The position numbers and the translations under genes are program-made. Positions 44,486-53,974 of a DNA stretch of 64,000 nt are shown in pieces. A model generated the notes under the pieces. That model had not been told where the DNA came from, searched no databases, and saw nothing but the letters and a program-made list of their open reading frames with translations. Every line of letters begins with the position of its first letter. The first letter of the stretch is position 1. Source of the DNA: Onthophagus taurus. Its lineage: Eukaryota; Arthropoda; Insecta; Coleoptera; Scarabaeidae. Where the stretch lies: assembly GCF_036711975.1 (NCBI RefSeq), contig NC_091975.1:8992501-9056500 (forward strand), in the 5' to 3' direction.

Positions 44486-45184
44486 TTAACCCTTAGCTAC
44501 ACGCGCCGCGGTACGGAGTACCGCATTTTTTTAAATTATGTCATAAAACCGTTATTTCTTGAAAACATCCCTTGACTGTTTAGGTATTCTTCAAATGGGA
44601 TGCCTACTTAACGTACCACGTGAAATAAAAAAGAAATATGCCTGTACGGATGAGTTTTGGACGTTTACCTGCAAAGGTGTCGTCGGCGGTATCTAGTACC
44701 GCGCGCGTGTGAAAGAAGTTGTTAAGTTTTTAATTATAGTGAAGTGCATATGTGTTATATGAAGTACATATATATTATTATTATCCAAATTTCCTTTTTT
44801 CATATTGTTGATGCCTTTATGTACATTTTCATTTTTTATAAGTATAATTTTTTAACCCGTTTTTTCTCGGTGTTCCAAGAATGGAACATTAGGGTATTCC
44901 CCGAATTATATGAAAACGAGTGCTCGCACATGTATTTATCTGTAAAGGTGTCGTTGGCAGTGTTTAGTACCACGCGCGTGTGTAAAAAGTTTTTAATTAT
45001 AGTGAAGTGTGTCTTACGCATAAAATGTAAGTACAAGTTTCTATAAGTATAACCGATGACGCGGATTCAGTTTTCTTTGTCCGCATTACATGGTTGCTGT
45101 ATCTCAGACAGAGAAAACCGAAACGTGTCCGCTCTCAATCTTTCACCGGTCTAATGGTATGGACCTAGCGAACAAATCATGTAA

Positions 45185-45598
45185 TTGCAGAAAAATGTAG
45201 TCTTTTTTCTTAGGGCAAGCACATCTGGACAACGTAAGACCAGGCGTAATTTGCGTAGAAAAGTGCAGCCTGAGGATTATGAGCGAGTACTTCAAGAACT
45301 CTCTCACCATGAAATACAAGAGCAGCAAGAAGACCCTTACGATTTCACAAACGATAGTAAAGGTGAAGAAGAAACTATTTTGGAGGAGAGGGACGAAGGT
45401 GACGACGAACAATCAGGAGACGAGAGTGAAGAAGACCTGGCGATGACATCTGATTTCGAAGTTTTTTTGCCACAAGGAAAAAATAGTGACACTTTTTGGC
45501 TTAGTTCGCCTACAACTCTTCAGTCAAAATCTAAGTCAAAAAATATAATAATAAGTAAATATTTTACCCGGGCCTACGCGCAATGCAAAAGATGTGTC
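45185..45598 (+). pseudogene. piggyBac transposase N-terminal part, cut by BEL/Pao
   Basis: Acidic N-terminal region (residues ~50-90 rich in Glu/Asp, e.g. [18 protein letters not shown]) followed by SDTFWLSSP and SKSKNIIIS, the usual lead-in to the transposase core. The frame runs into the BEL/Pao LTR at 45599, so codons after that are LTR-derived. It begins with an in-frame TTG; no ATG start was found for it, and a small intron upstream is possible. Its frame does not match the downstream half across the duplicated 5 bp. Confidence 0.75.
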
Positions 45599-45792
45599 TG
45601 TTGCGACTCTCGTTCATAGATGTCGTTAGTGAGCGATCGAAGGGACACACGTGTCGAGTTGTTACCCGCGAAAAGGGATGAGTCCGTTACGAGCAGCGCT
45701 GACGGATGCTTCCAAGCATTATATTTGAGTTAAACAAAATAAATTAAAACAAAAATAGAAGCTTTTCATTCAACTATATACAGTCCACAACA
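45599..45792 (+). repeat. BEL/Pao 5' LTR
   Basis: 194 bp, starting TGTTGCGACTC and ending CCACAACA. It has an AATAAA within 'aaaataaatt' and a short AT-rich 3' part. Matches the 3' LTR at every position I compared. Confidence 0.95.
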
Positions 45793-45885
45793 TTTTGGTC
45801 CTACGAACCGGATTCGGGAGCAGATTTCCAAAGAAATTGGTTATTACATCATTTTTAACGAACATTAGACGAATTAAAGGTTAGG

Positions 45886-46260
45886 TTGGATAACGTTGTT
45901 AATTTATTACCCGAATACGAATCCATTCAATTCAAAATCGAATCACTTGATTCAACGCAAGAAAGCGATAGAGAGGTATTTGAAGATAGATTTTACGAAT
46001 TAACAACTGAAGCTCGTAAGATTCTTAATAGTTTTAACCCACAATTGGATACCCCCAGAATTTCTACCCCAATTAGTAGCAACGATAATTCAACCAGCAA
46101 TAAATTAAATGTCAAATTACCAAAAATCACCCTTCCAGAATTTAACGGTCATTATGAAAAATGGCTACCGTTTATCGATGCGTTTAATGCATTAATCCAT
46201 GAAAACGATGATTTGAACAAAACACAAAAGTTTTATTATCTCAGATCGTGTCTAAAGTGA
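45886..46260 (+). CDS. BEL/Pao Gag, N-terminal part
   Basis: 124 codons plus stop. The helical N-terminus is followed by KLPKITLPEFNG and WLPFIDAFNALIHEND, the standard DUF1759-type Gag region of BEL/Pao. It ends LRSCLK then TGA. The downstream ORF resumes the Gag frame after one base is accounted for, so a single-base loss near 46257 interrupts Gag. The native start is unclear; the ORF opens at TTG. Confidence 0.8.
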   Translation: MDNVVNLLPEYESIQFKIESLDSTQESDREVFEDRFYELTTEARKILNSFNPQLDTPRISTPISSNDNSTSNKLNVKLPKITLPEFNGHYEKWLPFIDAFNALIHENDDLNKTQKFYYLRSCLK

Positions 46261-46282
46261 AGCGTCTTACGTTATAGACTCT

Positions 46283-49132
46283 TTGGAGGCATCCGATAAT
46301 AATTATACCGTAGCTATAGAGCTGTTAAAAAACCGATTTGAAAACAAACGGATTATCGTACAAGCACATATTAGAGAATTATACGAGTATTCACCAGTTC
46401 AGCGCGAATCTCACGTACACTTGCGAAAATTAATTGACCATTTTCAAAAACAAATCAGATCGTTAAAAACTTTAGGTCAACCAACGGAATATTGGGACAC
46501 CTTACTAATTCACTTAATTTCAAATAAAATCGATACAAAAACTAAGCGAGCATGGGAAAGTTCTATTAAAACCAATGCAATACCAGACCTCAAACAGTTG
46601 TTTGACTTTTTGTCTTCGCAGTGCATGATTCTTGAATCAGTAGAAAGAAAAGATAACAAATCCAACACAGTATCTTGTCTCGTTATAAATAAACCGAAAT
46701 GTAGGTTATGCGACGAAAGCCACGCATTGTACCAATGTAAAACATTTTTGGATTTGACGCCGAAACAACGCCTCGAAAAGGTCAAGAATTTTAAACTTTG
46801 CATCAATTGCCTTAAACCCGGTCATATACACGGAAACTGTAAACTAGGTAATTGTAAGAAATGTGACAATGCTCATAATACCTTGTTGCATTTTGAAAAA
46901 GGTAACTTTTCTACTGCACGTTCTTCTAATCCTCCAACGACAAGTGTGGTATCTGCACATACGATGAACAATAACAATGAATATGTTCTATTGCCTACAG
47001 CTCTATTATGGGTAAAAAATGCAATGGGAAATTTAATCAGATGTCGGGCTTTAGTAGACTCCTGTTCACAATCAAATTTTATTACCACTGAACTTGCATC
47101 TAAATTGAATTTACAAAAAACTAAGGTTTTGGCATCCATTAACGGAGTTAATCAATCGAACTTTAATGCAACTACTAGAACACAGACAGATATTTATTCA
47201 TTAAACAAGCATTTTAACAAAAAATTGTCATTTTTAATAATTGATAAAATTACGGATAAGTTACCACAACAAAAAATTGATAAGGAGCGATTACAAATTC
47301 CTGAAAAATTACAACTCGCTGATCCTGATTTTCATAAACCCAACAGCGTAGATATTTTGCTGGGTGCTTCAGTTTTCTTTGAACTACTGTCAATAGGACA
47401 AATCAAATTGAATGGTAATGAAGGACCCATACTTCAAAAAACAAAACTGGGTTGGATAATAGCAGGGAATATCCCATTTTCGTTGAATTGTAACTCTTGT
47501 TTTCTGATCACTCGTAAAACCATTAATGAGAATACTGCGTTATTGAAACCTTTGGAAAGATTTTGGGAAATCGAGGAATCACCGAAGGTTAACCATTTAT
47601 TTCCTGAAGACTTGGAGGTTGAGACTCACTTTCGTAACACTTATCAAAGAGAGACGGATGCTTGTTTTCAAGTTTCGTTGCCATTGAAGGACAATCCTCA
47701 AATTTTAGGTGAATCCTATGATATTGCAAAGCGACATTTAATCTCATTGGAAAACAAATTCGCAAAAAAATCAGAATTGGAGAAGAGTAAAAGGTTATTG
47801 GTCAAATTGGCTCAAGAACAAGAATTTAACGAGGATATATCCAATTTAAAGGCCAAAAGAATTAAACTGACCAGTAAGTTGAAAACTTTAGATCCATTCT
47901 TAGACGAAGATGGTCTTTTGAGAGTGGGTGGTATATTGGCAAACACTGATTTAACATTTTCACGTAAACACCAAATAATTTTACCCTCTAAACACAAGTT
48001 AACTGAATTAATCATTCGACATAAACATCTGGAAAATTTACATGCTGGCGTTCAAACTCTTCTTTCGATTATAAGACTTGAACATTGGCCTATAAACGGA
48101 AAAAATGTGATTAAAAAGATATTACGTTCATGCACAATTTGTTTTCGAGTAAAACCTGGATTCATTTTTCCAAAGATGGGTATGTTGCCCAAAGAACGAA
48201 CAACACCAGTACGACCATTTACGAATGTAGGTGTGGATTATGCCGGTCCTATACTAATCAAGGATGGTAAATTAAGAAACCGAAGGTTCATTAAATCCTA
48301 CGTTTGTTTATTTGTTTGTTTGGCTACGAAGGCATTACATTTAGAGTTGGTGACTGATTTGACATCTGACACATTTCTGAATGCATTTAAAAGATTTGTG
48401 GGTAGACGAGGTTTGTGTCGATGCTTATATTCCGATAATGCTACTAATTTTAAAGGGGCAAAGAATTTAATGTATGCTAATTTAGAAGATCTAGCTAAGG
48501 ATCCTGATATTTCAAATTATTTTCGTGACAAAGGGGTCATTTGGCACTTCATTCCCGCAAGAAGCCCTCACTTTGGCGGGATTTGGGAAGCTGCGGTTAA
48601 ACGGGTTAAGTATCATTTAATGAGAACAATTGGTGATGAAAGACTAACCTATGAGACCTTTTCCATAGTTTTAATCCAAATTGAGTCAATCGTAAACTCA
48701 AGACCTTTACTTCCTTTATCCTCTGACCCTCAAGATTTAGAATTATTGACTCCAGGACATTTTTTGATTGGCACGGCCTTGTTGGCAGTTCCTGAAGTAG
48801 ATGTTTCAGAAATTCCTGTTAACCGATTAACAAATTACAAACAACTCCAAAAATTACACCAATCATTTTGGAAAACGTGGTCATTGGAGTATTTGCATAC
48901 TCTACAACAAAGGACTAAGTGGAGATTCGACCGAGAAGATCTTGTCAAAGTTGAAAGTATGGTTCTGCTTAAAGATGACAACCTCCCCCCAATGCAGTGG
49001 AGAACAGGAAGAATAGAAGAACTCCATCCTGGTCCAGACGGAAAGGTTCGTGTGGTGAAGATCCATACTTCAGGTGGAACTGTGTCTAGAAGTGTACATC
49101 GAGTTTGTGTTTTACCAATAGAAGAACAGTAA
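46283..49132 (+). CDS. BEL/Pao Gag C-terminus, protease and integrase in one frame
   Basis: 949 codons without a stop. Residues 1-130 continue Gag. Zinc knuckles follow at ~138-195 (CRLCDESHALYQC, CINCLKPGHIHGNC, CKKCDNAH). The protease region ~230-410 has ALVDSCSQSNFI, with DSC where DSG/DTG is usual, and LGASVFFELL. At about residue 498-500 pre-RT sequence (LISLENKFAKKSELEK) joins directly to the segment before integrase (LVKLAQEQEF...LDPFLDEDGLLRVGG). The integrase has HHCC residues (RHKHLENLHAG, CTIC) and the DDE triad in VGVDYAGP, YSDNATNF and GIWEAAVK. RT and RNase H, normally several hundred residues, are missing without loss of frame. Confidence 0.9.
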   Translation: MEASDNNYTVAIELLKNRFENKRIIVQAHIRELYEYSPVQRESHVHLRKLIDHFQKQIRSLKTLGQPTEYWDTLLIHLISNKIDTKTKRAWESSIKTNAIPDLKQLFDFLSSQCMILESVERKDNKSNTVSCLVINKPKCRLCDESHALYQCKTFLDLTPKQRLEKVKNFKLCINCLKPGHIHGNCKLGNCKKCDNAHNTLLHFEKGNFSTARSSNPPTTSVVSAHTMNNNNEYVLLPTALLWVKNAMGNLIRCRALVDSCSQSNFITTELASKLNLQKTKVLASINGVNQSNFNATTRTQTDIYSLNKHFNKKLSFLIIDKITDKLPQQKIDKERLQIPEKLQLADPDFHKPNSVDILLGASVFFELLSIGQIKLNGNEGPILQKTKLGWIIAGNIPFSLNCNSCFLITRKTINENTALLKPLERFWEIEESPKVNHLFPEDLEVETHFRNTYQRETDACFQVSLPLKDNPQILGESYDIAKRHLISLENKFAKKSELEKSKRLLVKLAQEQEFNEDISNLKAKRIKLTSKLKTLDPFLDEDGLLRVGGILANTDLTFSRKHQIILPSKHKLTELIIRHKHLENLHAGVQTLLSIIRLEHWPINGKNVIKKILRSCTICFRVKPGFIFPKMGMLPKERTTPVRPFTNVGVDYAGPILIKDGKLRNRRFIKSYVCLFVCLATKALHLELVTDLTSDTFLNAFKRFVGRRGLCRCLYSDNATNFKGAKNLMYANLEDLAKDPDISNYFRDKGVIWHFIPARSPHFGGIWEAAVKRVKYHLMRTIGDERLTYETFSIVLIQIESIVNSRPLLPLSSDPQDLELLTPGHFLIGTALLAVPEVDVSEIPVNRLTNYKQLQKLHQSFWKTWSLEYLHTLQQRTKWRFDREDLVKVESMVLLKDDNLPPMQWRTGRIEELHPGPDGKVRVVKIHTSGGTVSRSVHRVCVLPIEEQ

Positions 49133-49218
49133 CAGACTTTATATATTATATTTTCTTAAGTTTCTTTATGTGTTATTTTTTTATCTTTTGAAAGATAACT
49201 CTTTCAAGGCGGGAGTTA

Positions 49219-49412
49219 TGTTGCGACTCTCGTTCATAGATGTCGTTAGTGAGCGATCGAAGGGACACACGTGTCGAGTTGTTACCCGCGAAAAGGGATG
49301 AGTCCGTTACGAGCAGCGCTGACGGATGCTTCCAAGCATTATATTTGAGTTAAACAAAATAAATTAAAACAAAAATAGAAGCTTTTCATTCAACTATATA
49401 CAGTCCACAACA
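49219..49412 (+). repeat. BEL/Pao 3' LTR
   Basis: 194 bp, same sequence as the 5' LTR. Preceded by the purine-rich tract and followed directly by the GTGTC duplication and the second half of the piggyBac transposase. Confidence 0.95.
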
Positions 49413-50813
49413 GTGTCTACCGAAATGGATGTCTTTTTAAAATTGTTTGATCTAAACATGATTCACAGAATTGTAGAACACACTAATGTATACATTGATA
49501 AGAAAAGGGAAAGTCAGGGTTTCCAAAGAGAGAGGGATTGTAGGATAATGTTAATGGAAATTTTATTCCTTTTAGGAATAAACAAAAGCAGCCGAGCTAA
49601 CGCATCTCGAGCTTGGAAAACGAATGGCACTGGGATGATGACATGCAGAGCAACATTTGGAATAAATAGATTTAGATTTTTATTGCAATCTCTTAGATTT
49701 GACGATAAAAGAACACGGCAGCAACGAAGGGCTACGGATAAATTGGCACCAATTAGGGAACTTTACACCAATCTACATGAAAATTGTCAACGCAATTATT
49801 GCCTATCAGAATTTGTAACAATAGACGAAATGTTACACCGGTTCCGAGGTCGCTGTGGGTTTATAGTTTACTTACCTGATAAACTTGGGAAATACGGTAT
49901 CAAACTCTATGTGTTAGCAGATGCCAAAACCCACTATGTCTTTAGATTTGAAATATATTGTGGGAAGCAACCTGATGGGCCATTTTCAGTTTCCAACAAA
50001 CCAATGGATATAGTGAAACGGTTGGTATCAACCATTCTGAACAGCAATAGGAATGTCACAGTAGACAACTACTACTCAAGTTATCAGCTAGCAATATATT
50101 TGAAAGAAAATGGACTCACCTTCATCGCAACAATGAAGAAAAACAAACCCGAGATTCCACCTCAATTCTTGCCCAATGAAAATCGGGAAGTCGGGTCTTC
50201 CATTTTTGGTTTCCAACACGACGTCACATTAATTTCTTACGCTCCGAAAAAAAATAAAAGCGTAATTCTTATTGCCACAATGCACGACGAAGGAGAAGTA
50301 GACGAGGAGAATGGAAAACCAATTATTATATTAGACTACAATGCGACAAAAGGAGGTGTTGATGCAGTTGACGAAAAGTGTGGGAATTATTCGACTAAAA
50401 GAAGAACCCGGAGATGGTCGCTTACTATGTTTTTTAGATTTTTGGATATAGCGGGAGTAAATTCCCATATTATATATGTTGGCAATCACATGATGACTGC
50501 TGAGAAACCAAAGACGAGGATGGATTTTCTAGAGTCATTGTCTTTTAGCCTTCTTGAAAATCACCTAAAAGAAAGAGCTAAGATAGCCAATCTTCCGCAG
50601 GATATAAAAAGTTTTCTGGCTAGATATCAAGATGTCCCAGAGGAGCAAGCGGTTCCTGACCAAAGAAGACGAGGTCCATGCCACGAATGCGGAAAACACA
50701 AAAATAACACAACAACCGTACGTTGTACCGAGTGCACAAGGTTTGTGTGCAAAAACCATTGTGAGAGATTTTCAAAATGTAGATCTGGTATTAACGATGC
50801 AATGTCGTCTTAA
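49413..50813 (+). CDS. piggyBac transposase, core and C-terminus
   Basis: 466-codon ORF (opening at a GTG inside the duplicated 5 bp). Catalytic aspartates lie in [11 protein letters not shown] (~137), TVDNYYSS (~216) and GGVDAVDE (~315). The C-terminal cysteine-rich domain reads [17 protein letters not shown] and CERFSKC. The N-terminal part is at 45185-45598 in a different register, so the protein is disrupted by BEL/Pao and by at least one frameshift. Distinct from the piggyBac at 35986-39504. Confidence 0.88.
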   Translation: MSTEMDVFLKLFDLNMIHRIVEHTNVYIDKKRESQGFQRERDCRIMLMEILFLLGINKSSRANASRAWKTNGTGMMTCRATFGINRFRFLLQSLRFDDKRTRQQRRATDKLAPIRELYTNLHENCQRNYCLSEFVTIDEMLHRFRGRCGFIVYLPDKLGKYGIKLYVLADAKTHYVFRFEIYCGKQPDGPFSVSNKPMDIVKRLVSTILNSNRNVTVDNYYSSYQLAIYLKENGLTFIATMKKNKPEIPPQFLPNENREVGSSIFGFQHDVTLISYAPKKNKSVILIATMHDEGEVDEENGKPIIILDYNATKGGVDAVDEKCGNYSTKRRTRRWSLTMFFRFLDIAGVNSHIIYVGNHMMTAEKPKTRMDFLESLSFSLLENHLKERAKIANLPQDIKSFLARYQDVPEEQAVPDQRRRGPCHECGKHKNNTTTVRCTECTRFVCKNHCERFSKCRSGINDAMSS

Positions 50814-51149
50814 TTAAAAAAAAAAATTATAAATTTGTTTCCCAATCGTTTGTTTTACTAACTATTGATGTTTTGCAAACATACGAATCAGTTTTGGTAT
50901 TAATATTTCGCACTGTACCAACGAAACGGTTAAAAGTTCAAATGCCGTACGCAGTACCGCGCGCGTGTAGAGGTCTGAACGTAGAGCGCGTGTAGCTAAG
51001 GGTTAACTAAAGCTCCAGTTCTTCAATATTATAACTCAAACTACCTGTCACACTTTCAGTATCTACTGAACTATCTTTCACGAAACGGTATGGGAGCAGT
51101 AATTATGCAGAGAGTAGACCAATAATTGGATATGCATCTAAATCGTTAA

Positions 51150-52400
51150 ACGAAACTATGCTCAAATAGAGTTTGAGATGTGACTAAAACGAGAAAGTTT
51201 CGTGTTTTAGAGCATCTTCAGGCTTAAAAATATTTTGTTATATTTCGTTTTATTCGAATTGAGACTTTTCCGCGGCATTTTTCCGCGATACACAACCTTA
51301 CGTAAATCTTTGCGGAGCATAACAATACGTGGTCGGGTTCCTCTACCCCCGGCTTTGTGTGGTACCTCCAGTCCTTCGCCGGCCGCGGCCCGCATTATTC
51401 ATATAAGTTATCGCGAACTACTGTTTATCGTGATCACGAATTATTTGAACAAAACAACCGGACAACCGCCGAACAGATCGCCAGATCGGTATCGCTCCGC
51501 GCGCGGACACCGGCCATAAATAATACGCGATACGCTCGCAAGAACTCCGATCTCTACCAGAGGTCGTGGTTTTTTTTTTTAGAATTGAATCCAAAAAAAA
51601 GATATTCTTTTGTCGTTAATTCTAATTTTAATGTTGAGTGTATTAATTGTAGTTGAAAAAGTGAGAGGAATTATCTTTCCCTCTGGCGGAGGCAATAAAC
51701 CAGCGCGATGCGACGTCGGATAACATAAGCAAGTTTGTTATTAGCATCAGCCACCTGCGATGCGGCGGGTTGTTAACAAGGCTAAATGATTAATGCGCTC
51801 CTGTATGCAAATATCAGCAGTTTTGCAGGAGCATCGGCCATTAGCGGACATTGTTGCCGAACGCTGTGGGGAAACCTCTTCGCGGTCGCATAAATTAATA
51901 AGCCTCCGACTTTTATTTGGCGTCGTGAGGGAACAAGCGCATACATCACGCGCGTTTAGCGTATTTGTACGCGTCCCGAGAACGAGGAGGACCCGGACAA
52001 TGGATGCGGTTTCTGGGTCAAAAGGATAAACACTCGACCCGACACAATAGGATGCCGTTTCTTAACATGATCTACAATCCTCTCAAAAACCGCGTTTTTT
52101 TTCAAACAATCATGATGTATCTAGATAACGCGTCGTTTATCGCCGTCTGGCGCAGGTGGCTTATCTGTATCGACGGAGGTACCCCGTTTTGCGCCCCTTT
52201 TCGTTCGTTGGGCGTCTACGAGAGAGAGGGAGCAGGAGACGGCCGCCGTCGGCTCTACTGGTCTCGGACGGGTGAACGGCCTTCTGGGCCAACATCAACC
52301 CGAACGTCTATCGAATTCAAGGTGGGCATACATCACATTGTAATAATTATTAAAAAATATACGTTAATACTTTATATTTTGCAGATTTTATGGCTGAGAC
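51150..52400. other. CpG-rich non-coding block 3
   Basis: GC/CpG-rich sequence resuming after the piggyBac, with motifs such as 'ggccataaataatacgcg' (51511-51530 area; TTTATGG-type Hox-like core on the reverse strand). No consistent reading frame or splice model. It may have been continuous with the block ending at 43985 before the piggyBac inserted. Confidence 0.45.
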
Positions 52401-52629
52401 TATACAGAATGATTCATTAGCTCTATGACAAACTTTGGCAGATGAAAGGTGATGCGATTCTAAGGAAAAAATGTTATATGAATATGGGTCCGATTCATTT
52501 TGGTTAAAGAGTTACAAGCCTTTGAAAATTTTACACAGTTTAATAGGCAAATGAAAATGTAACATAAAAAATAAGTTTAAAAATTACAAAAATTGTTCGA
52601 AATGTCCGCCTTCAGCTTGAATGCACGCC

Positions 52630-53090
52630 TCACATCGACGAAGTAAAGATTCTATCACACGACGTATGATATTTGGATCATTCCGTATGCTATTAGCTGC
52701 ATCTTGAATTCTGTCGACGGGTAGTAATTTCTACTTGGTACACAAGCTGCTTCATGTGTCCCCAGAAATAATAATCCAGCGGATTTAGATCTGGGGATCG
52801 GGATGGCCAGACTACTTGCCAATCCATTTGTTTGGAAAATGTTCATGTAACCAAGCGACTTCTCTTCCTCGATGTGGTGGTGCACCATCGTGCTGATACC
52901 ACATATTTTGAACGATGTTAAGTGGTACGTGGTCGATAAAATCGAAAAGGTTATGTCCCAAGAAATTTCTGTACATATTTGCATTTAAGCGTTCATTTAT
53001 CACCCATACAGGTAGCAAAGAATTGTTAAAAATGCCACCCCAAACGTTTACACTAAACCGTTGCTGAAATCTTCCTAGTCAAATTGCATG
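52630..53090 (-). pseudogene. DDE_3 transposase, C-terminal part in broken frames
   Basis: Minus-strand pieces: FSVNVWGGIFNNSLLPVWV, then WYQHDGAPPHRGREVAWL (second catalytic Asp) and HFPNKWIG. In another frame are SRSPDLNPLDYYFWGHMK (third acidic residue region) and a tail reading RRCEACIQAEGGHFEQ near the inner end of the inverted repeat. At least one frameshift near 52812 separates the two parts. Confidence 0.8.
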
Positions 53091-53109
53091 TGGATTTTGC
53101 ACATGTTCG

Positions 53110-53601
53110 TTAGTGCACATGTTCGTCCCTAGTGAAACACGCTTCATCAGACCACAGAACTTGGGAAATTAAGTTATTATTTTGAGCATGTTGCTGAATA
53201 ATCCAGTGGCAAAATGCTAAGCGTTGCTCAGTATCTCCAGGATGTAATGCTTGAACATTTTGGCGATGAAACGGATGTAACATTTCTCGCCATACAAAAC
53301 TTTGGGATATTTGTAACATGCTCGCTATACGCCGAGTACTAATTGAAGGGTCGTCAAGTACTAAATCAATAACACGTTCTTCATTTTGTACATTCACATC
53401 ATGGGGACGAACGGAATGTAGTGGAGCGGGGTTACCTGTTTCTCTCAGTCTGCGAAATGATGCACTAAACACTGTATGGGCAGGTTGATGTCTATTTGGA
53501 AACCTACGAAGGTATTCTCTTGCTGCTTGCCGAGCGTTTCCGTTACAAAGCCCGTATACAAAAATAATATCTGCATATTCTTCAGTCGTAAATACATGCA
53601 T
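53110..53601 (-). pseudogene. DDE_3 transposase, N-terminal part
   Basis: 163 codons. MHVFTTEEYADIIFVYG and NARQAAREYLRRFPNRH form the DUF4817-type helix-turn-helix. A second DNA-binding region follows (ASMLQISQSFVWREM), and the frame ends just after the first catalytic Asp in VLWSDEACF. The frame then breaks near 53110, where 'acatgttcgt' is locally duplicated. Confidence 0.85.
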
Positions 53602-53974
53602 TTTCGTTTTCGATCAAAACTCTGACAATTATAAACTTTGAAACACACAGAATAGAGTAAATTGAAATGTTTGACATAAAGAATCAGTTTTGTTATCACA
53701 GCCAACTCTGTATTTGTGTTTCATAATTTTTGTTGCGATTGTTGCAAATCTTTACTTCGTCGATGTGAATCTTGCATTCAAGCTGAAGGCGGACATTTCG
53801 AACAATTTTTGTAATTTTTAAACTTATTTTTTATGTTACATTTTCATTTGCCTATTAAACTGTGTAAAATTTTCAAAGGCTTGTAACTCTCTTCTAATCG
53901 CATCACCTTTCATCTGCCAAAGTTTGTCATAGAGCTAATGAATCACCCTGTATTTCAGGATATACCTGGAATAC

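Larger units (their letters stand above)
45599..49412 (+). mobile_element. BEL/Pao LTR retrotransposon lacking reverse transcriptase
   Basis: 3.8 kb with two 194-bp LTRs (TG...CA), identical by eye, and a 5-bp target duplication GTGTC (45594-45598 and 49413-49417). A primer-binding-type sequence, TTGGTCCTACGAACCGG, follows the left LTR, and a purine-rich tract (aaggcgggag) precedes the right LTR. Coding order is gag, zinc knuckles, aspartic protease, then directly the integrase zinc-binding and DDE domains; RT and RNase H are absent. Identical LTRs mean recent insertion, so a helper probably supplied RT (inference). Confidence 0.93.
44490..51002 (+). mobile_element. piggyBac element split by a BEL/Pao insertion
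   Basis: Perfect 17-bp inverted repeats CCCTTAGCTACACGCGC at both ends, flanked by TTAA (44486-44489 and 51003-51006), the piggyBac hallmark. Subterminal copies of 'gtaccgcgcgcgtgt' occur near 44695 and 50956, with a variant at 44964. After removal of the BEL/Pao insertion the element would be about 2.7 kb. Its transposase is in two pieces (45185-45619 and 49413-50813). Confidence 0.93.
52405..53950 (-). mobile_element. Tc1/mariner-superfamily (DDE_3) element
   Basis: Long inverted repeats of about 220 bp (CAGAATGATTCATTAG on the left, the reverse complement of ctaatgaatcaccctg on the right), flanked by TA (52403-52404 and 53951-53952). The transposase is on the minus strand in broken frames. 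The arms match closely, apart from small indels and changes including the terminal CAGAA/CAGGG. It is related to the relics at 18561-20236 and 31316-32085. Confidence 0.88.

Noticed and set aside
44836..45046. ORFs on both strands upstream of the second piggyBac transposase
   Set aside because: They fall in the subterminal non-coding part of the element, overlap on opposite strands, and contain the repeated binding-type motif.
45599..45619. Last residues of the ORF ending at 45619 as native transposase sequence
   Set aside because: They are encoded by the BEL/Pao LTR, not by piggyBac.
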